DNA from: Microbacterium ureisolvens
Lineage (GTDB): Bacteria; Actinomycetota; Actinomycetes; Actinomycetales; Microbacteriaceae
Assembly: GCF_015278315.1 (NCBI RefSeq)
Contig: NZ_JADIJE010000021.1
Coordinates: 1-39,858, forward strand
Length of the DNA: 39,858 nt
Reading direction: 5' to 3'
The position numbers were made by a program, and so were the translations under genes. Positions 1 through 7,590 of the stretch are shown here, in pieces (positions within the stretch are counted from its first letter, which is position 1; each line of letters starts with the position of its first letter). The notes beneath the pieces were generated by a model. It did not search any database and was not told the DNA's origin. It was given only the letters and a program-made list of their open reading frames with translations.

Positions 1-105
1 GGCCGGAGCCGGCGTCTGTGCGACCGGCGTCTGTGCGACCGGCGCCTGTGCGACCGGCGCCTGACCGGCCGGAGCCTGCGCGGCCGGAGCCTGTGCGGCC
101 GGAGT
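1..105 (-). repeat. 15-bp in-frame repeats encoding an Ala-Gln-Pro linker in dnaX
   Basis: Read on the minus strand, this edge encodes successive five-residue units close to (A/V/G)AQ(A/T)P: PAAQA, PAAQA, PAGQA, PVAQA, PVAQT, PVAQT. Being a multiple of three, copy-number change would only lengthen or shorten the flexible linker between the AAA+ core and the tau C-terminal domains. Such linkers are common in actinobacterial DnaX. The array may continue outside the window. Confidence 0.8.
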
Positions 106-1251
106 GGCCGCGGCGACCCCGGTCGTCGCGGAGGCTGCGGGCGCGGCATCCGCTCCCCGCGCCAGCACGCGGGCGACCATGAGCTCGAGCTGGAGGCGGG
201 GCGATGTGGCGCCGGTCATGTCGTCGAGGGTGGCGATCACCAGGTCGGCGATGTGCGACAGACGCGAAGGACCGAAGGCGTCTGCCTGGCGCTGCATGCG
301 CGCGAGGTCTTCGGCCGAGATGCCTCGCAGCACGGCCGCCGCGCCCTGGCCGGTGGCCGCGACGACGATGAGGTCGCGCAGGCGCTCGAGCAGGTCGTCG
401 ACGAAGCGGCGCGGATCCTGACCGGTCTGCACGACGCGGTCGACCGCGGCGAAGGCGGCCGAGGCGTCGGCGCCGGCGAACGCGTCGACGACCTCGTCGA
501 GCAGTTCGGCGTGCGTGTAGCCGAGCAGCGCGACCGCGCGCGCGTAGGTGACCTTCGCGTCCTCCGAGCCGGCGATCAGCTGGTCGAGGAGCGACAGCGT
601 GTCACGCGGCGAGCCGCCGCCGGCGCGCACGACGAGCGGCAGCACGCCCTGCTCGACGTCGACGCCCTCCTGCTCGCACAGCTGCTCGACGTACTCGAGC
701 ATGGCGCCGGGCGGCACGAGGCGGAACGGGTAGTGGTGCGTGCGCGAGCGGATCGTGCCGATGACCTTCTCGGGCTCGGTGGTCGCGAAGATGAACTTGA
801 CGTGGTCGGGCGGCTCTTCGACCAGCTTCAGCAGGGCGTTGAAGCCCTGCGGGGTGACCATGTGCGCCTCGTCGAGGATGAAGATCTTGAAGCGATCGCG
901 GGCCGGGGCGAACACCGCGCGCTCGCGCAGGTCGCGGGCGTCGTCGACGCCGTTGTGGCTGGCAGCGTCGATCTCGACGACATCGAGCGAGCCTGCGCCG
1001 CCGCGACCGAGCTCGACGCAGCTCTCGCACGTGCCGCACGGGGTGTCGGTCGGACCCTGGGCGCAGTTGAGGCAACGCGCCAGAATGCGGGCGGACGTGG
1101 TCTTTCCGCACCCGCGCGGCCCCGAGAACAGGTAGGCGTGGCCGACGCGGTCGCCGCGAAGAGCGGTCATCAGCGGTTCGGTGACCTGCGACTGACCGAT
1201 CATCTCGCCGAACGACTCGGGCCGGTAGCGGCGGTAGAGGGCGGTGGTCAC
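1..1251 (-). CDS. dnaX: DNA polymerase III subunit gamma/tau (partial, C-terminus off window)
   Basis: This is the clamp-loader ATPase subunit that, with delta and delta', opens the beta clamp onto primed DNA at the replication fork. The frame starts at a GTG (MTTALYRRYRPESFGEMIGQ) and stays open to base 1, giving 417 codons. Visible features are the Walker A loop SGPRGCGKTT (residues about 44-52), the zinc-binding cysteines 60, 63, 72, 75 and 78 in CLNC...CGTCESC, the Walker B/DEAH segment ILDEAHMVTPQGFNALLK, and the sensor/arginine-finger segment TTEPEKVIGTIRSR. AAA+ lid domains follow, then an Ala/Pro/Gln-rich linker at the window edge. The tau-specific end lies outside, so whether a gamma form is made cannot be judged. 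Identification is secure. Confidence 0.96.
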   Translation of the reverse strand, partial: MTTALYRRYRPESFGEMIGQSQVTEPLMTALRGDRVGHAYLFSGPRGCGKTTSARILARCLNCAQGPTDTPCGTCESCVELGRGGAGSLDVVEIDAASHNGVDDARDLRERAVFAPARDRFKIFILDEAHMVTPQGFNALLKLVEEPPDHVKFIFATTEPEKVIGTIRSRTHHYPFRLVPPGAMLEYVEQLCEQEGVDVEQGVLPLVVRAGGGSPRDTLSLLDQLIAGSEDAKVTYARAVALLGYTHAELLDEVVDAFAGADASAAFAAVDRVVQTGQDPRRFVDDLLERLRDLIVVAATGQGAAAVLRGISAEDLARMQRQADAFGPSRLSHIADLVIATLDDMTGATSPRLQLELMVARVLARGADAAPAASATTGVAAATPAAQAPAAQAPAGQAPVAQAPVAQTPVAQTPAPA

Positions 1252-1466
1252 TCCCCCAGCCTACGGCGTGGGGCCGACATCGCGCCGCCCGCTTCGGCGG
1301 GCTCGGCGACCGACACCGAGGGCGCATCGACCGTTGGGCTGCGACAGCCACGACGCGCACGGCGGCCGCCGCACGGTGGGGGCGCGTCGACCGCCCGGCG
1401 ATCACCGTGACGCCCCCCGGCGACGATCGCGACGACACACGGGGCGGACGCGCCGCGATCGCCTGC

Positions 1467-1472
1467 TAGATT
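1467..1472 (+). promoter_or_regulatory. Putative -10 element for the thi operon
   Basis: The hexamer TAGATT lies 9 bases before the first conserved base of the TPP aptamer, so transcription would begin at about 1479-1480, right where the riboswitch must start. No convincing -35 is visible (GCGGAC at 1444-1449 is poor). The call rests on position and the TAnnnT pattern. The rest of 1252-1480, between divergent dnaX and thiM, shows no gene. Confidence 0.5.
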
Positions 1473-1480
1473 GCTCGGCA

Positions 1481-1556
1481 GTGACACGGGGTGCCCGCAC
1501 GGCGGGCTGAGAACACACCCGTCGAACCTGATCTCGATCATGCGAGCGAAGGGATG
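1481..1556 (+). promoter_or_regulatory. TPP riboswitch (THI element)
   Basis: The leader carries the conserved THI-box order: ACGGGGTGCCC, then GGGCTGAGA, then ACCCGTCGAACCTGATC, then ATGCGAGCGAAGGGATGT. These match P2/J, the pyrimidine-sensing CUGAGA segment, P4/P5 with the pyrophosphate-binding loop, and the 3' strand of P1. The purine-rich GAAGGGA (about 1548-1554) is both the end of the aptamer and the only good ribosome-binding site for thiM (ATG 1562). This suggests translational control: ligand binding would hide the Shine-Dalgarno. No terminator hairpin separates it from thiM, which supports that reading. Confidence 0.95.
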
Positions 1557-1561
1557 TCGCG

Positions 1562-2389
1562 ATGAATGCGCGCGCCGAAGACCACCCGTCCGATCTGTCC
1601 CGTCTGGCTCCGGCCGCCGCGCTGACCGCGCTGCGCGAGTCGGCGCCGCTGGTGCAGTGCATCACCAACGCGGTGGTCACGAACTTCACCGCGAACGCGC
1701 TCCTCGCCGTGGGTGCCGCCCCGGCGATGTGCGACATCCCGGGCGAGGCGGACCTGTTCGCCGGCATCGCCGACGGCGTGCTGGTGAACCTCGGCACGCC
1801 GACCGCCGAGCAGCGCGAGGCCGCCCGTGAGGCGGTGCGCAGTACGACCCGCTGGGTGCTCGACCCTGTCGCCGTCGGCGTGCTCCCGGTGCGCACGGCC
1901 CTGGCCGCCGAGCTGCTCGAACACCGCCCCGCGATCATCCGCGGCAACGCGTCGGAGATCCTGGCGCTGGCAGGAGCCGGTGCCGGCGGACGCGGCGTCG
2001 ACGCGACGGACGGACCGGATGCCGCGGCCGGCGCAGCGCGCTCGCTCGCCCTCCGCACGGGCGGGGTGGTCGCCGTGTCGGGGCCCGTCGATCTCGTCAC
2101 GGACGGGGAGCGCGTGATCCGCCTCGCGGGTGGGGACGCCCTGCTCACCCGCATCACCGGCGGCGGATGCTCGCTCGGGGCGGTGATGGCCGCGTTCCTG
2201 GGCGTGTGCGCGCCGCTGCAGGCGGCGGTGGCGGCATCCGTCCTCTATGCCGTCGCCTCCGAACGGGCGGCGGTCCGCGCCGACGGCCCCGGCTCGTTCG
2301 CCGTGGCATTCCTCGACGCCCTCGACGCCGTGGCGGCGGCACCCGCCGGGCTCGACGCGCGCGTCGCCGACGCCCTGGCGACGCGATGA
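1562..2389 (+). CDS. thiM: Hydroxyethylthiazole kinase
   Basis: This cytoplasmic enzyme phosphorylates 4-methyl-5-(2-hydroxyethyl)thiazole with ATP, feeding salvaged thiazole to ThiE. The protein is 275 residues, normal for the family. Signature segments are PLVQCITNAVVTNFTANALL near the N-terminus, MCDIP, VNLGTP, WVLDPVAVG, IIRGNASEILAL and the anion-hole motif ITGGGCSLGAVMAAF, where a glycine replaces the commoner threonine of TGTGC. The start ATG follows the riboswitch-embedded ribosome-binding site by 7 bases. Its TGA overlaps the thiE ATG (ATGA), so the genes are probably translationally coupled. Expression should fall when thiamine pyrophosphate is plentiful. Confidence 0.95.
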   Translation: MNARAEDHPSDLSRLAPAAALTALRESAPLVQCITNAVVTNFTANALLAVGAAPAMCDIPGEADLFAGIADGVLVNLGTPTAEQREAAREAVRSTTRWVLDPVAVGVLPVRTALAAELLEHRPAIIRGNASEILALAGAGAGGRGVDATDGPDAAAGAARSLALRTGGVVAVSGPVDLVTDGERVIRLAGGDALLTRITGGGCSLGAVMAAFLGVCAPLQAAVAASVLYAVASERAAVRADGPGSFAVAFLDALDAVAAAPAGLDARVADALATR

Positions 2390-3066
2390 GCCGGCAGGCC
2401 TGCCGTCTCGCCCTGCATCTCGTCACCGACGATCGCGTGCCGTTTCACCGGCTCGTCGACATCGTGGACGCGGCCGCCGGCGCGGGCGTGGACGTCGTGC
2501 AGCTGCGCACGAAGTCCGTGTCGGCGCGAGAGCTCCTTCGCCAGGCGCTGGCGCTGTCGGACGTCATCGACCGCCGGTGTCTGCTGCTCGTCAACGACCG
2601 CGTCGACGTGGCGCTCGCCGCGCGCGACGCCGGCGCTCGCGTCGACGGCGTGCATCTCGGCCAGGGCGACCTGCCGCCCGAGACCGCGCGACGGCTGCTC
2701 GGCCCGCACGCCGTCATCGGGTGGACCGCGAACTCCCCGGCGCACCGGGCTGCGGCATCCGCTCTGCCTCCAGGAGTGCTCGACTACCTGGGCGTCGGCG
2801 TGATCCGACCCACGTCGACCAAGCCCGACCACCCGCCGGCGCTCGGCGTCGACGGCTTCGCCGCATTCGCCGCGGAGGCGCCGCTGCCGTGCGTCGCGAT
2901 CGGCGGGGTGGAAGTGGACGACGTCGCAGCGCTGCGCGCCGCGGGAGCCGCGGGCATCGCGGTCGTCTCGGCGATCTGCGGCGCGACCGATCCCGCCGAG
3001 GCGGCCCAGGCGCTGCGCCGCGCCGCCGACGCCCCGGCGCTCGCGGATGCGGAGGTCGCGCGATGA
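2386..3066 (+). CDS. thiE: Thiamine-phosphate synthase
   Basis: ThiE joins hydroxymethylpyrimidine pyrophosphate to thiazole phosphate, making thiamine monophosphate. The 226-residue protein is a TIM barrel with the expected order of motifs: LHLVTDD, VVQLRTKSVSARELL (pyrophosphate contact), LLLVNDRVDVALAA, VDGVHLGQGDLP, IGWTANSP, YLGVGVIRPTSTKPDHPP and VAIGGV. The usual QLR-D-K is QLRTK here, a mild variation. The ATG overlaps the end of thiM by four bases, and its own stop overlaps the thiD start in the same ATGA arrangement. It is the central gene of the riboswitch-controlled operon and takes both products made by its neighbours. Confidence 0.95.
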   Translation: MSRQACRLALHLVTDDRVPFHRLVDIVDAAAGAGVDVVQLRTKSVSARELLRQALALSDVIDRRCLLLVNDRVDVALAARDAGARVDGVHLGQGDLPPETARRLLGPHAVIGWTANSPAHRAAASALPPGVLDYLGVGVIRPTSTKPDHPPALGVDGFAAFAAEAPLPCVAIGGVEVDDVAALRAAGAAGIAVVSAICGATDPAEAAQALRRAADAPALADAEVAR

Positions 3067-4586
3067 CCGACACCGCCCTCTCCGCTTCCCCCACGTCGGG
3101 CGTGCGCGTGGCGGCGATCCCCCGCGTGCTGAGCATCGCGGGCACCGATCCGACCGGCGGCGCGGGCGTGCAGGCCGACCTCAAGTCCATCGGTGCGCTC
3201 GGCGGGTACGGCATGGCGGTGGTCACCGCGTTGGTCGCCCAGAACACCCTTGGCGTGCGTGAGGTGCACGTGCCGCCGACGGCGTTCCTCACCGCGCAGC
3301 TCGAAGCCGTGTCGGACGACGTCGAGATCGACGCGGTGAAGATCGGCATGCTCCAGTCCGCCGCGATCATCGCCGCCGTGCGGGACTGGCTCGGGCGCGT
3401 GCGCCCGCCGGTCGTGGTGCTCGACCCGGTGATGGTGGCCACCAGCGGCGACCGACTGCTCGATCCCGCAGCCGACGTGGCCCTGCGCGAGCTCGCGGGC
3501 GAGGTCGACCTCGTGACCCCGAACCTCGCCGAGCTCGCGGTGCTGGCGCGGCGCCCCCGCGCCACGACGTGGATGCAGGCGCTCGACGACGCGCGGGCGG
3601 TCGCAGGGGCGACCGGCACCACCGTGCTGCTCAAGGGCGGGCACCTCGACGGCGCCGACAGTCCCGACGCGATCGTCGCGCCCGGCGGGGCGGTGCACCA
3701 GGTCTCGGGCACGCGGGTCCGCACGCGCAACACCCACGGCACAGGCTGCTCGCTCTCGTCGGCGATGGCGACGCTGGCCGCGGGCGGAGCGACCTGGCCC
3801 GACGCCCTGGAGCGCGCGAAGACGTGGCTCAACGGCGCCCTCGCCCACGCCGACGCCCTGCGGGTGGGCGAGGGCAACGGCCCGATCGACCACTTCCACG
3901 AGCTGCGCGGCACCGCCGCCGGAAGGGCCACCGGCACCACGGGGTTCTCTGACGCGACGTGGTCGTCGCGCGTGTGGGAGGCCGCCGCCGGAGTGCGCGC
4001 CGACGTCGACGAACTCGACTTCGTGCGCGGGCTCGGCGACGGCACGCTGCCGCGCGAGACCTTCCTGCGCTACCTCGCGCAGGACGCGCTCTATCTCGGC
4101 GAGTACTCCCGCGTGCTGGCGAAGGCGAGCGCGCTCGCCCCGACGCCCGCGGAGCAGGCGTTCTGGGCGCGGTCGGCGGAGTCGTCGATCGTCGAGGAGC
4201 GCCGGCTGCACGAGTCGCATCTCGGGTCGGCCGCCGCCCTCCCCGCGCCGCAGACGCTCGCCTACACGAACCACCTGCACGCGTCCGCCGGATCCTACGG
4301 CGAACTCGTGGCGGCGCTGCTGCCGTGCTTCTGGCTGTACACCGACCTCGGCATCCGCCTCGCGGCCCGCCGCCACGCCGGGCATCCGTACGACGACTGG
4401 CTCGCCATGTACGGCGACCCCGCGTTCACCGCGGCCACCGCACGGGCGACCGAGATCGCGGATGCCGCAGCCCGCGAAGCCGGACCGCTCGAGCGCGCGC
4501 GCATGGACGCCGCCTTCGCGCGCTCGATGGCGCACGAGCGGGAGTTCTTCGCGGCGGCCGCGACACCGTCGCCCGGCGGGAGCTGA
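3063..4586 (+). CDS. thiD: Bifunctional HMP/HMP-phosphate kinase fused to TenA aminopyrimidine aminohydrolase
   Basis: The 507-residue protein is a fusion. Residues about 20-275 are ThiD: VLSIAGTDPTGGAGVQADLK, MAVVTALVAQNT, DAVKIGMLQS, VVLDPVMVATSGDRLL, VTPNLAEL and the anion-hole motif TRNTHGTGCSLSSAMA. It phosphorylates hydroxymethylpyrimidine (HMP) twice. Residues about 295-500 are a TenA/thiaminase II domain: LRYLAQDALYLGEYSRVL, YTNHLHASA, ALLPCFWLYTDLG with the likely nucleophile Cys422, and AHEREFF with a candidate acid at Glu494. The cysteine marks the TenA_C class, which releases HMP from damaged thiamine. Fusing the HMP-releasing domain to the HMP kinase fits a salvage role. The start overlaps thiE; it is the last gene of the operon. 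Confidence 0.93.
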   Translation: MTDTALSASPTSGVRVAAIPRVLSIAGTDPTGGAGVQADLKSIGALGGYGMAVVTALVAQNTLGVREVHVPPTAFLTAQLEAVSDDVEIDAVKIGMLQSAAIIAAVRDWLGRVRPPVVVLDPVMVATSGDRLLDPAADVALRELAGEVDLVTPNLAELAVLARRPRATTWMQALDDARAVAGATGTTVLLKGGHLDGADSPDAIVAPGGAVHQVSGTRVRTRNTHGTGCSLSSAMATLAAGGATWPDALERAKTWLNGALAHADALRVGEGNGPIDHFHELRGTAAGRATGTTGFSDATWSSRVWEAAAGVRADVDELDFVRGLGDGTLPRETFLRYLAQDALYLGEYSRVLAKASALAPTPAEQAFWARSAESSIVEERRLHESHLGSAAALPAPQTLAYTNHLHASAGSYGELVAALLPCFWLYTDLGIRLAARRHAGHPYDDWLAMYGDPAFTAATARATEIADAAAREAGPLERARMDAAFARSMAHEREFFAAAATPSPGGS

Positions 4587-4734
4587 CGGATCGGCGCAAC
4601 GGGTACCGCACACCGGCGGCGTTCCCGCGCCGCCCGCCGTCTACCGTCCACCCCCGACAACGAGGGTCGATCCGCCGGTCCGCGGACGGCGAAGCGTCGG
4701 ACGTGCGAGGCGTCGGCGGCGTCGCGCTCGGCAT

Positions 4735-5090
4735 CCGTCGTCACCAGATCAGGAGATGATGCGGCGGCAGGACGAATCCCTGCGGATCGTCCTGTTTTCG
4801 TCGCATCACCTGATCCGGGGCCAGCGATCAGACGTCGATGCCCTGCTCGACGTCCGTCGTCACCAGATCAGGAGATGATGCGGCGGCAGGACGAATCCCC
4901 GCGGATCGTCCTGCTTTCGTCGCATCACCTGATCCGGGGCCAGCGATCAGACGTCGATGCCCTGCTCGACGTCCGTCGTCACCAGATCAGGAGATGATGC
5001 GGCGGCAGGACGGATGCCCGCGGATCGTCCTGTTTTGGTCGCATCACCTGATCCGGGGCCAGCGTCAGACGTCGACGCCCTGCTCGACGT
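4735..5090. repeat. Three tandem copies of a 119-bp unit carrying the 3' end of the GH65 gene and a terminator-like palindrome
   Basis: Units are at 4735-4853, 4854-4972 and 4973-5090 (the last lacks one base). Each contains, on the minus strand, a codon run for TDVEQG(I/V)DV plus stop, followed by a long imperfect palindrome. Only the third unit is joined to the rest of the GH65 gene; the first two are detached duplicate tails. Copies 1 and 2 differ at only a couple of sites (for example CTGCGG/CCGCGG and TTTTCG/CTTTCG). The third has more changes, which suggests the duplications were copied from a slightly different tail or that unit 3 has drifted. Confidence 0.92.
4747..4815 (+). terminator. 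Long palindrome with short T-run, repeated three times
   Basis: The inner stem CAGGACGAATCC/GGATCGTCCTG (4768-4793, one bulged A) is followed on the plus strand by TTTT. An outer imperfect stem pairs GATCAGG...GATGCG with CGCATCACCTGATC. It lies in the convergent gap between the thi operon and the GH65 gene, so it could stop both transcripts, although only the plus strand has the T-run. Equivalent copies lie 119 and 238 bases downstream, which would make a triple terminator. Confidence 0.6.
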
Positions 5091-7590
5091 CGGTCGCACC
5101 CACCACGATCGGGATCGCGGAGGTGACGGTGGGCACCGAGGCCGACAGCAGCGACCCGTCCTCGCGGCGCGCGTCGCCGAGCTCGCGCAGCGTCGGGCGC
5201 CCCGAGATCACGGGACCCTGCCCGTCCAGCGGCGCCACGACCTCTTCACCGGCGCCCACGACGTAGCCGACCCCGCGCACGCTGAAGCCGACGGGGTCGC
5301 CCTCGGTGGCGCGCACGCGCAGCTCCTCGCGCGTCACGGTGACGACCAGGCGCGTGCCGTGCCAGTGCAGCACGAACTCCAGCGACGGCCAGGCCGCCGG
5401 GAGCCGCGGATCGAACGAGAGCTCGCCGAAGTGGTCGCGCATGCCGCCGAAGCCGGCGACGAGCGCGGTCCACACGCCACCGGCCGACGCGACGTGCACG
5501 CCGTCGGCGGCGTTGTGGTGGAGGTCGCCGAGGTCGACGAAGATCGACTGCCGGAAGTACTCCAGCGCGAGGTCCTGGTAGCCGACTTCCGCGGCGAGGA
5601 TCGCCTGCACGACGGCCGACAGCGTCGAGTCGCCGGTGGTCAGCGGGTCGTAGTACTCGAAGTCGGCGAGCTTGTCCTCGTCCGAGAAGTGGTTGCCCTG
5701 CAGGAACAGTGCGAGCACCACATCGGCCTGCTTGAGCACCTGGTACCGGTAGATCACCAGCGGGTGGAAGTGCAGCAGCAGCGGCCGCTTGTCGGGCGGA
5801 GTGTTCTCGAGATCCCAGATCTCGCGCTCGAGGAAGACGTGATCCTGCGGGTGGATGCCGAGGGTCGGGCTGAACGGGATGTGCATGGCCTCCGCGGCGT
5901 GCTCCCACGCCTCGGGCTCCCCCGGCTCGAGCGCCAGGCGATCCACCATCTGCCGGTAGACCTCGCCGTCGACCTCTGCCATCTCGCGGACGGTCCGGGC
6001 GGCGAAGCGCAGGTTGAAGCGCGCCATGACGTTCGTGAACAGGTTGTCGTTGACGACCGTCGTGTACTCGTCAGGCCCCGTGACACCGTGGATGTGGAAG
6101 GTGTCGCCCTCGCCGTCGATCACGCCGTCGTTCGAGCGCCAGAATCCCAGCGTCGCCCACAGTCGCGCCGTCTCGACGGCGATGTCGACGCCCTCGCGGT
6201 GGAGGAACTCCTCGTCTCCCGTCGCGCGGACGTACTTGGCGAGCGCATAGCTGACGTCGGCGTTGATGTGGTACTGCGCCGTGCCGGCGGCGTAATAGGC
6301 TGATGCCTCTTCGCCGTTGATCGTGCGCCACGGGAACAGCGCGCCCGCCTCGTTCAGTTGGAAGGCGCGCCGGCGCGCGGCCGGGAGCATGAGGTACCGC
6401 ATCCGCAGCGCGTTGCGAGCCCACAGGGGCGTCGTGTACGCGAGGAAGGGGAGCACGTAGATCTCGGTGTCCCAGAAGTAGTGGCCGGAGTACCCCGAGC
6501 CCGTCATGCCCTTCGCGGGCACCCCCTGCCCGTCGGCGCGGGCGGAGGCCTGAGCCAGCTGGAACAGGCACCACCGGGTCGCCTGCTGCAGGTCGTCGTG
6601 GTCGCCGATGCGCACGTCCGAGCGCTCCCAGAACGCGTCGAGCCACGCACGCTGCCGGGCGCGCACGGCCTCGACGCCCTCATCGAGGGCGCGGTCGAGG
6701 GTGCGGCGGCAGCGGTCCACGAGCTCGCGGGCGGGAACTCCGCGTGAGGTGTGGTAGCTCACGAGCTTGGTCACCCGCACCGGCACGCCGGCCTTGGCCT
6801 GGACCCGGAAGACGTTCTTCGCGATGTCGGGCTCGATGAGGGTGCGCGTGGTGTAGTCGTTCTCGGTCTCGACCAGGTGATCGGCCACGACCGCGATCGT
6901 CATTCCGGAGTCCGTCACGCGGTACGACAGCGCCGCGCGCAGCTTGTCCTGCCAGTACTCCTGCGGCTGCAGCACGCGCTCGTGGAGCTTCTCGGTCTTG
7001 CGGGGGTCGAAGCCCGCGCGCTTGGGGGCGCTCGGGGTGCCGCCGTAGACGTCCTCGCCGTCCTGCCGGTTGATGATCTGCGAGCTGATCGTCACCGGCG
7101 CGTCGGCGTTGAGCACGGTGACGTCGACGCTCATCACGGCGAGGTGCTTCTCTTCGAACGACACGAGGCGCTGGATCTCGATCCGCACCTCCTTGCCCGA
7201 CGGCGTCACCCACACCGTGTGGCGGCGCATCACGCCGTCGCGCATGTCGAGCACGCGCTCGTACTCGCGCACATCGGCGACGTCGAGCGACAGCGGCTCG
7301 TCGTCGACGTAGACCCGCATCACCTTCGCATCGGGCGCGTTGATGATGGTCTGCCCGACCTCGGCGAAGCCGTACGCCTGCTCGGCGTGCCGGATCGGGA
7401 ACGTCTCGTGGAACCCGTTGATGAACGTGCCGTGCTCGTGCGCGTGACGGCCTTCGGGGTGGTTGCCGCGCAACCCCAGGTAGCCGTTGCCCACGGCGAA
7501 CAGCGTCTCGGTGACGCCCGCGTCGTCGAGGTCGAACGACGTTTCGACGAGGCGCCACGGGTCGACGGGGAACCGGTCGCGATCCATCAT
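5065..7590 (-). CDS. Glycoside hydrolase family 65 phosphorylase (kojibiose/maltose/trehalose type)
   Basis: GH65 enzymes split an alpha-linked glucose disaccharide with inorganic phosphate, giving beta-glucose-1-phosphate and glucose. The 841-residue protein has the N-terminal beta-sandwich (TLFAVGNGYLGLRGNHPEG, FINGFHETFP) and then the (alpha/alpha)6 barrel with GYSGHYFWDTEIYVLPF, GEEASAYYAAGTAQYHINAD and HGVTGPDEYTTVVNDN. Glu508 of that last motif is the expected catalytic acid. The C-terminus is a small beta domain ending in TDVEQGVDV. The gene overlaps pgmB by four bases, so both products are made together. Substrate cannot be fixed from sequence; the pair resembles mycobacterial Rv3401/Rv3400. 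The stop codon lies inside the 119-bp repeat. Confidence 0.92.
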   Translation of the reverse strand: MMDRDRFPVDPWRLVETSFDLDDAGVTETLFAVGNGYLGLRGNHPEGRHAHEHGTFINGFHETFPIRHAEQAYGFAEVGQTIINAPDAKVMRVYVDDEPLSLDVADVREYERVLDMRDGVMRRHTVWVTPSGKEVRIEIQRLVSFEEKHLAVMSVDVTVLNADAPVTISSQIINRQDGEDVYGGTPSAPKRAGFDPRKTEKLHERVLQPQEYWQDKLRAALSYRVTDSGMTIAVVADHLVETENDYTTRTLIEPDIAKNVFRVQAKAGVPVRVTKLVSYHTSRGVPARELVDRCRRTLDRALDEGVEAVRARQRAWLDAFWERSDVRIGDHDDLQQATRWCLFQLAQASARADGQGVPAKGMTGSGYSGHYFWDTEIYVLPFLAYTTPLWARNALRMRYLMLPAARRRAFQLNEAGALFPWRTINGEEASAYYAAGTAQYHINADVSYALAKYVRATGDEEFLHREGVDIAVETARLWATLGFWRSNDGVIDGEGDTFHIHGVTGPDEYTTVVNDNLFTNVMARFNLRFAARTVREMAEVDGEVYRQMVDRLALEPGEPEAWEHAAEAMHIPFSPTLGIHPQDHVFLEREIWDLENTPPDKRPLLLHFHPLVIYRYQVLKQADVVLALFLQGNHFSDEDKLADFEYYDPLTTGDSTLSAVVQAILAAEVGYQDLALEYFRQSIFVDLGDLHHNAADGVHVASAGGVWTALVAGFGGMRDHFGELSFDPRLPAAWPSLEFVLHWHGTRLVVTVTREELRVRATEGDPVGFSVRGVGYVVGAGEEVVAPLDGQGPVISGRPTLRELGDARREDGSLLSASVPTVTSAIPIVVGATDVEQGVDV

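Noticed and set aside
253..1410. Long plus-strand open frame opposite dnaX
   Set aside because: Its Arg/Asp/Val-rich translation is the usual antisense shadow in high-GC DNA; the minus strand encodes unmistakable DnaX.
2784..4613. 609-codon minus-strand frame over the thi genes
   Set aside because: Arginine-rich with no family features; the plus strand carries ThiE and ThiD-TenA motifs.
4295..4744. Minus-strand frame ending opposite tenA, beginning at the first 119-bp unit (MTTDAERDAADASH)
   Set aside because: It looked like a possible gene disrupted by the repeats, but it runs antisense to the conserved TenA domain and lacks any motif.
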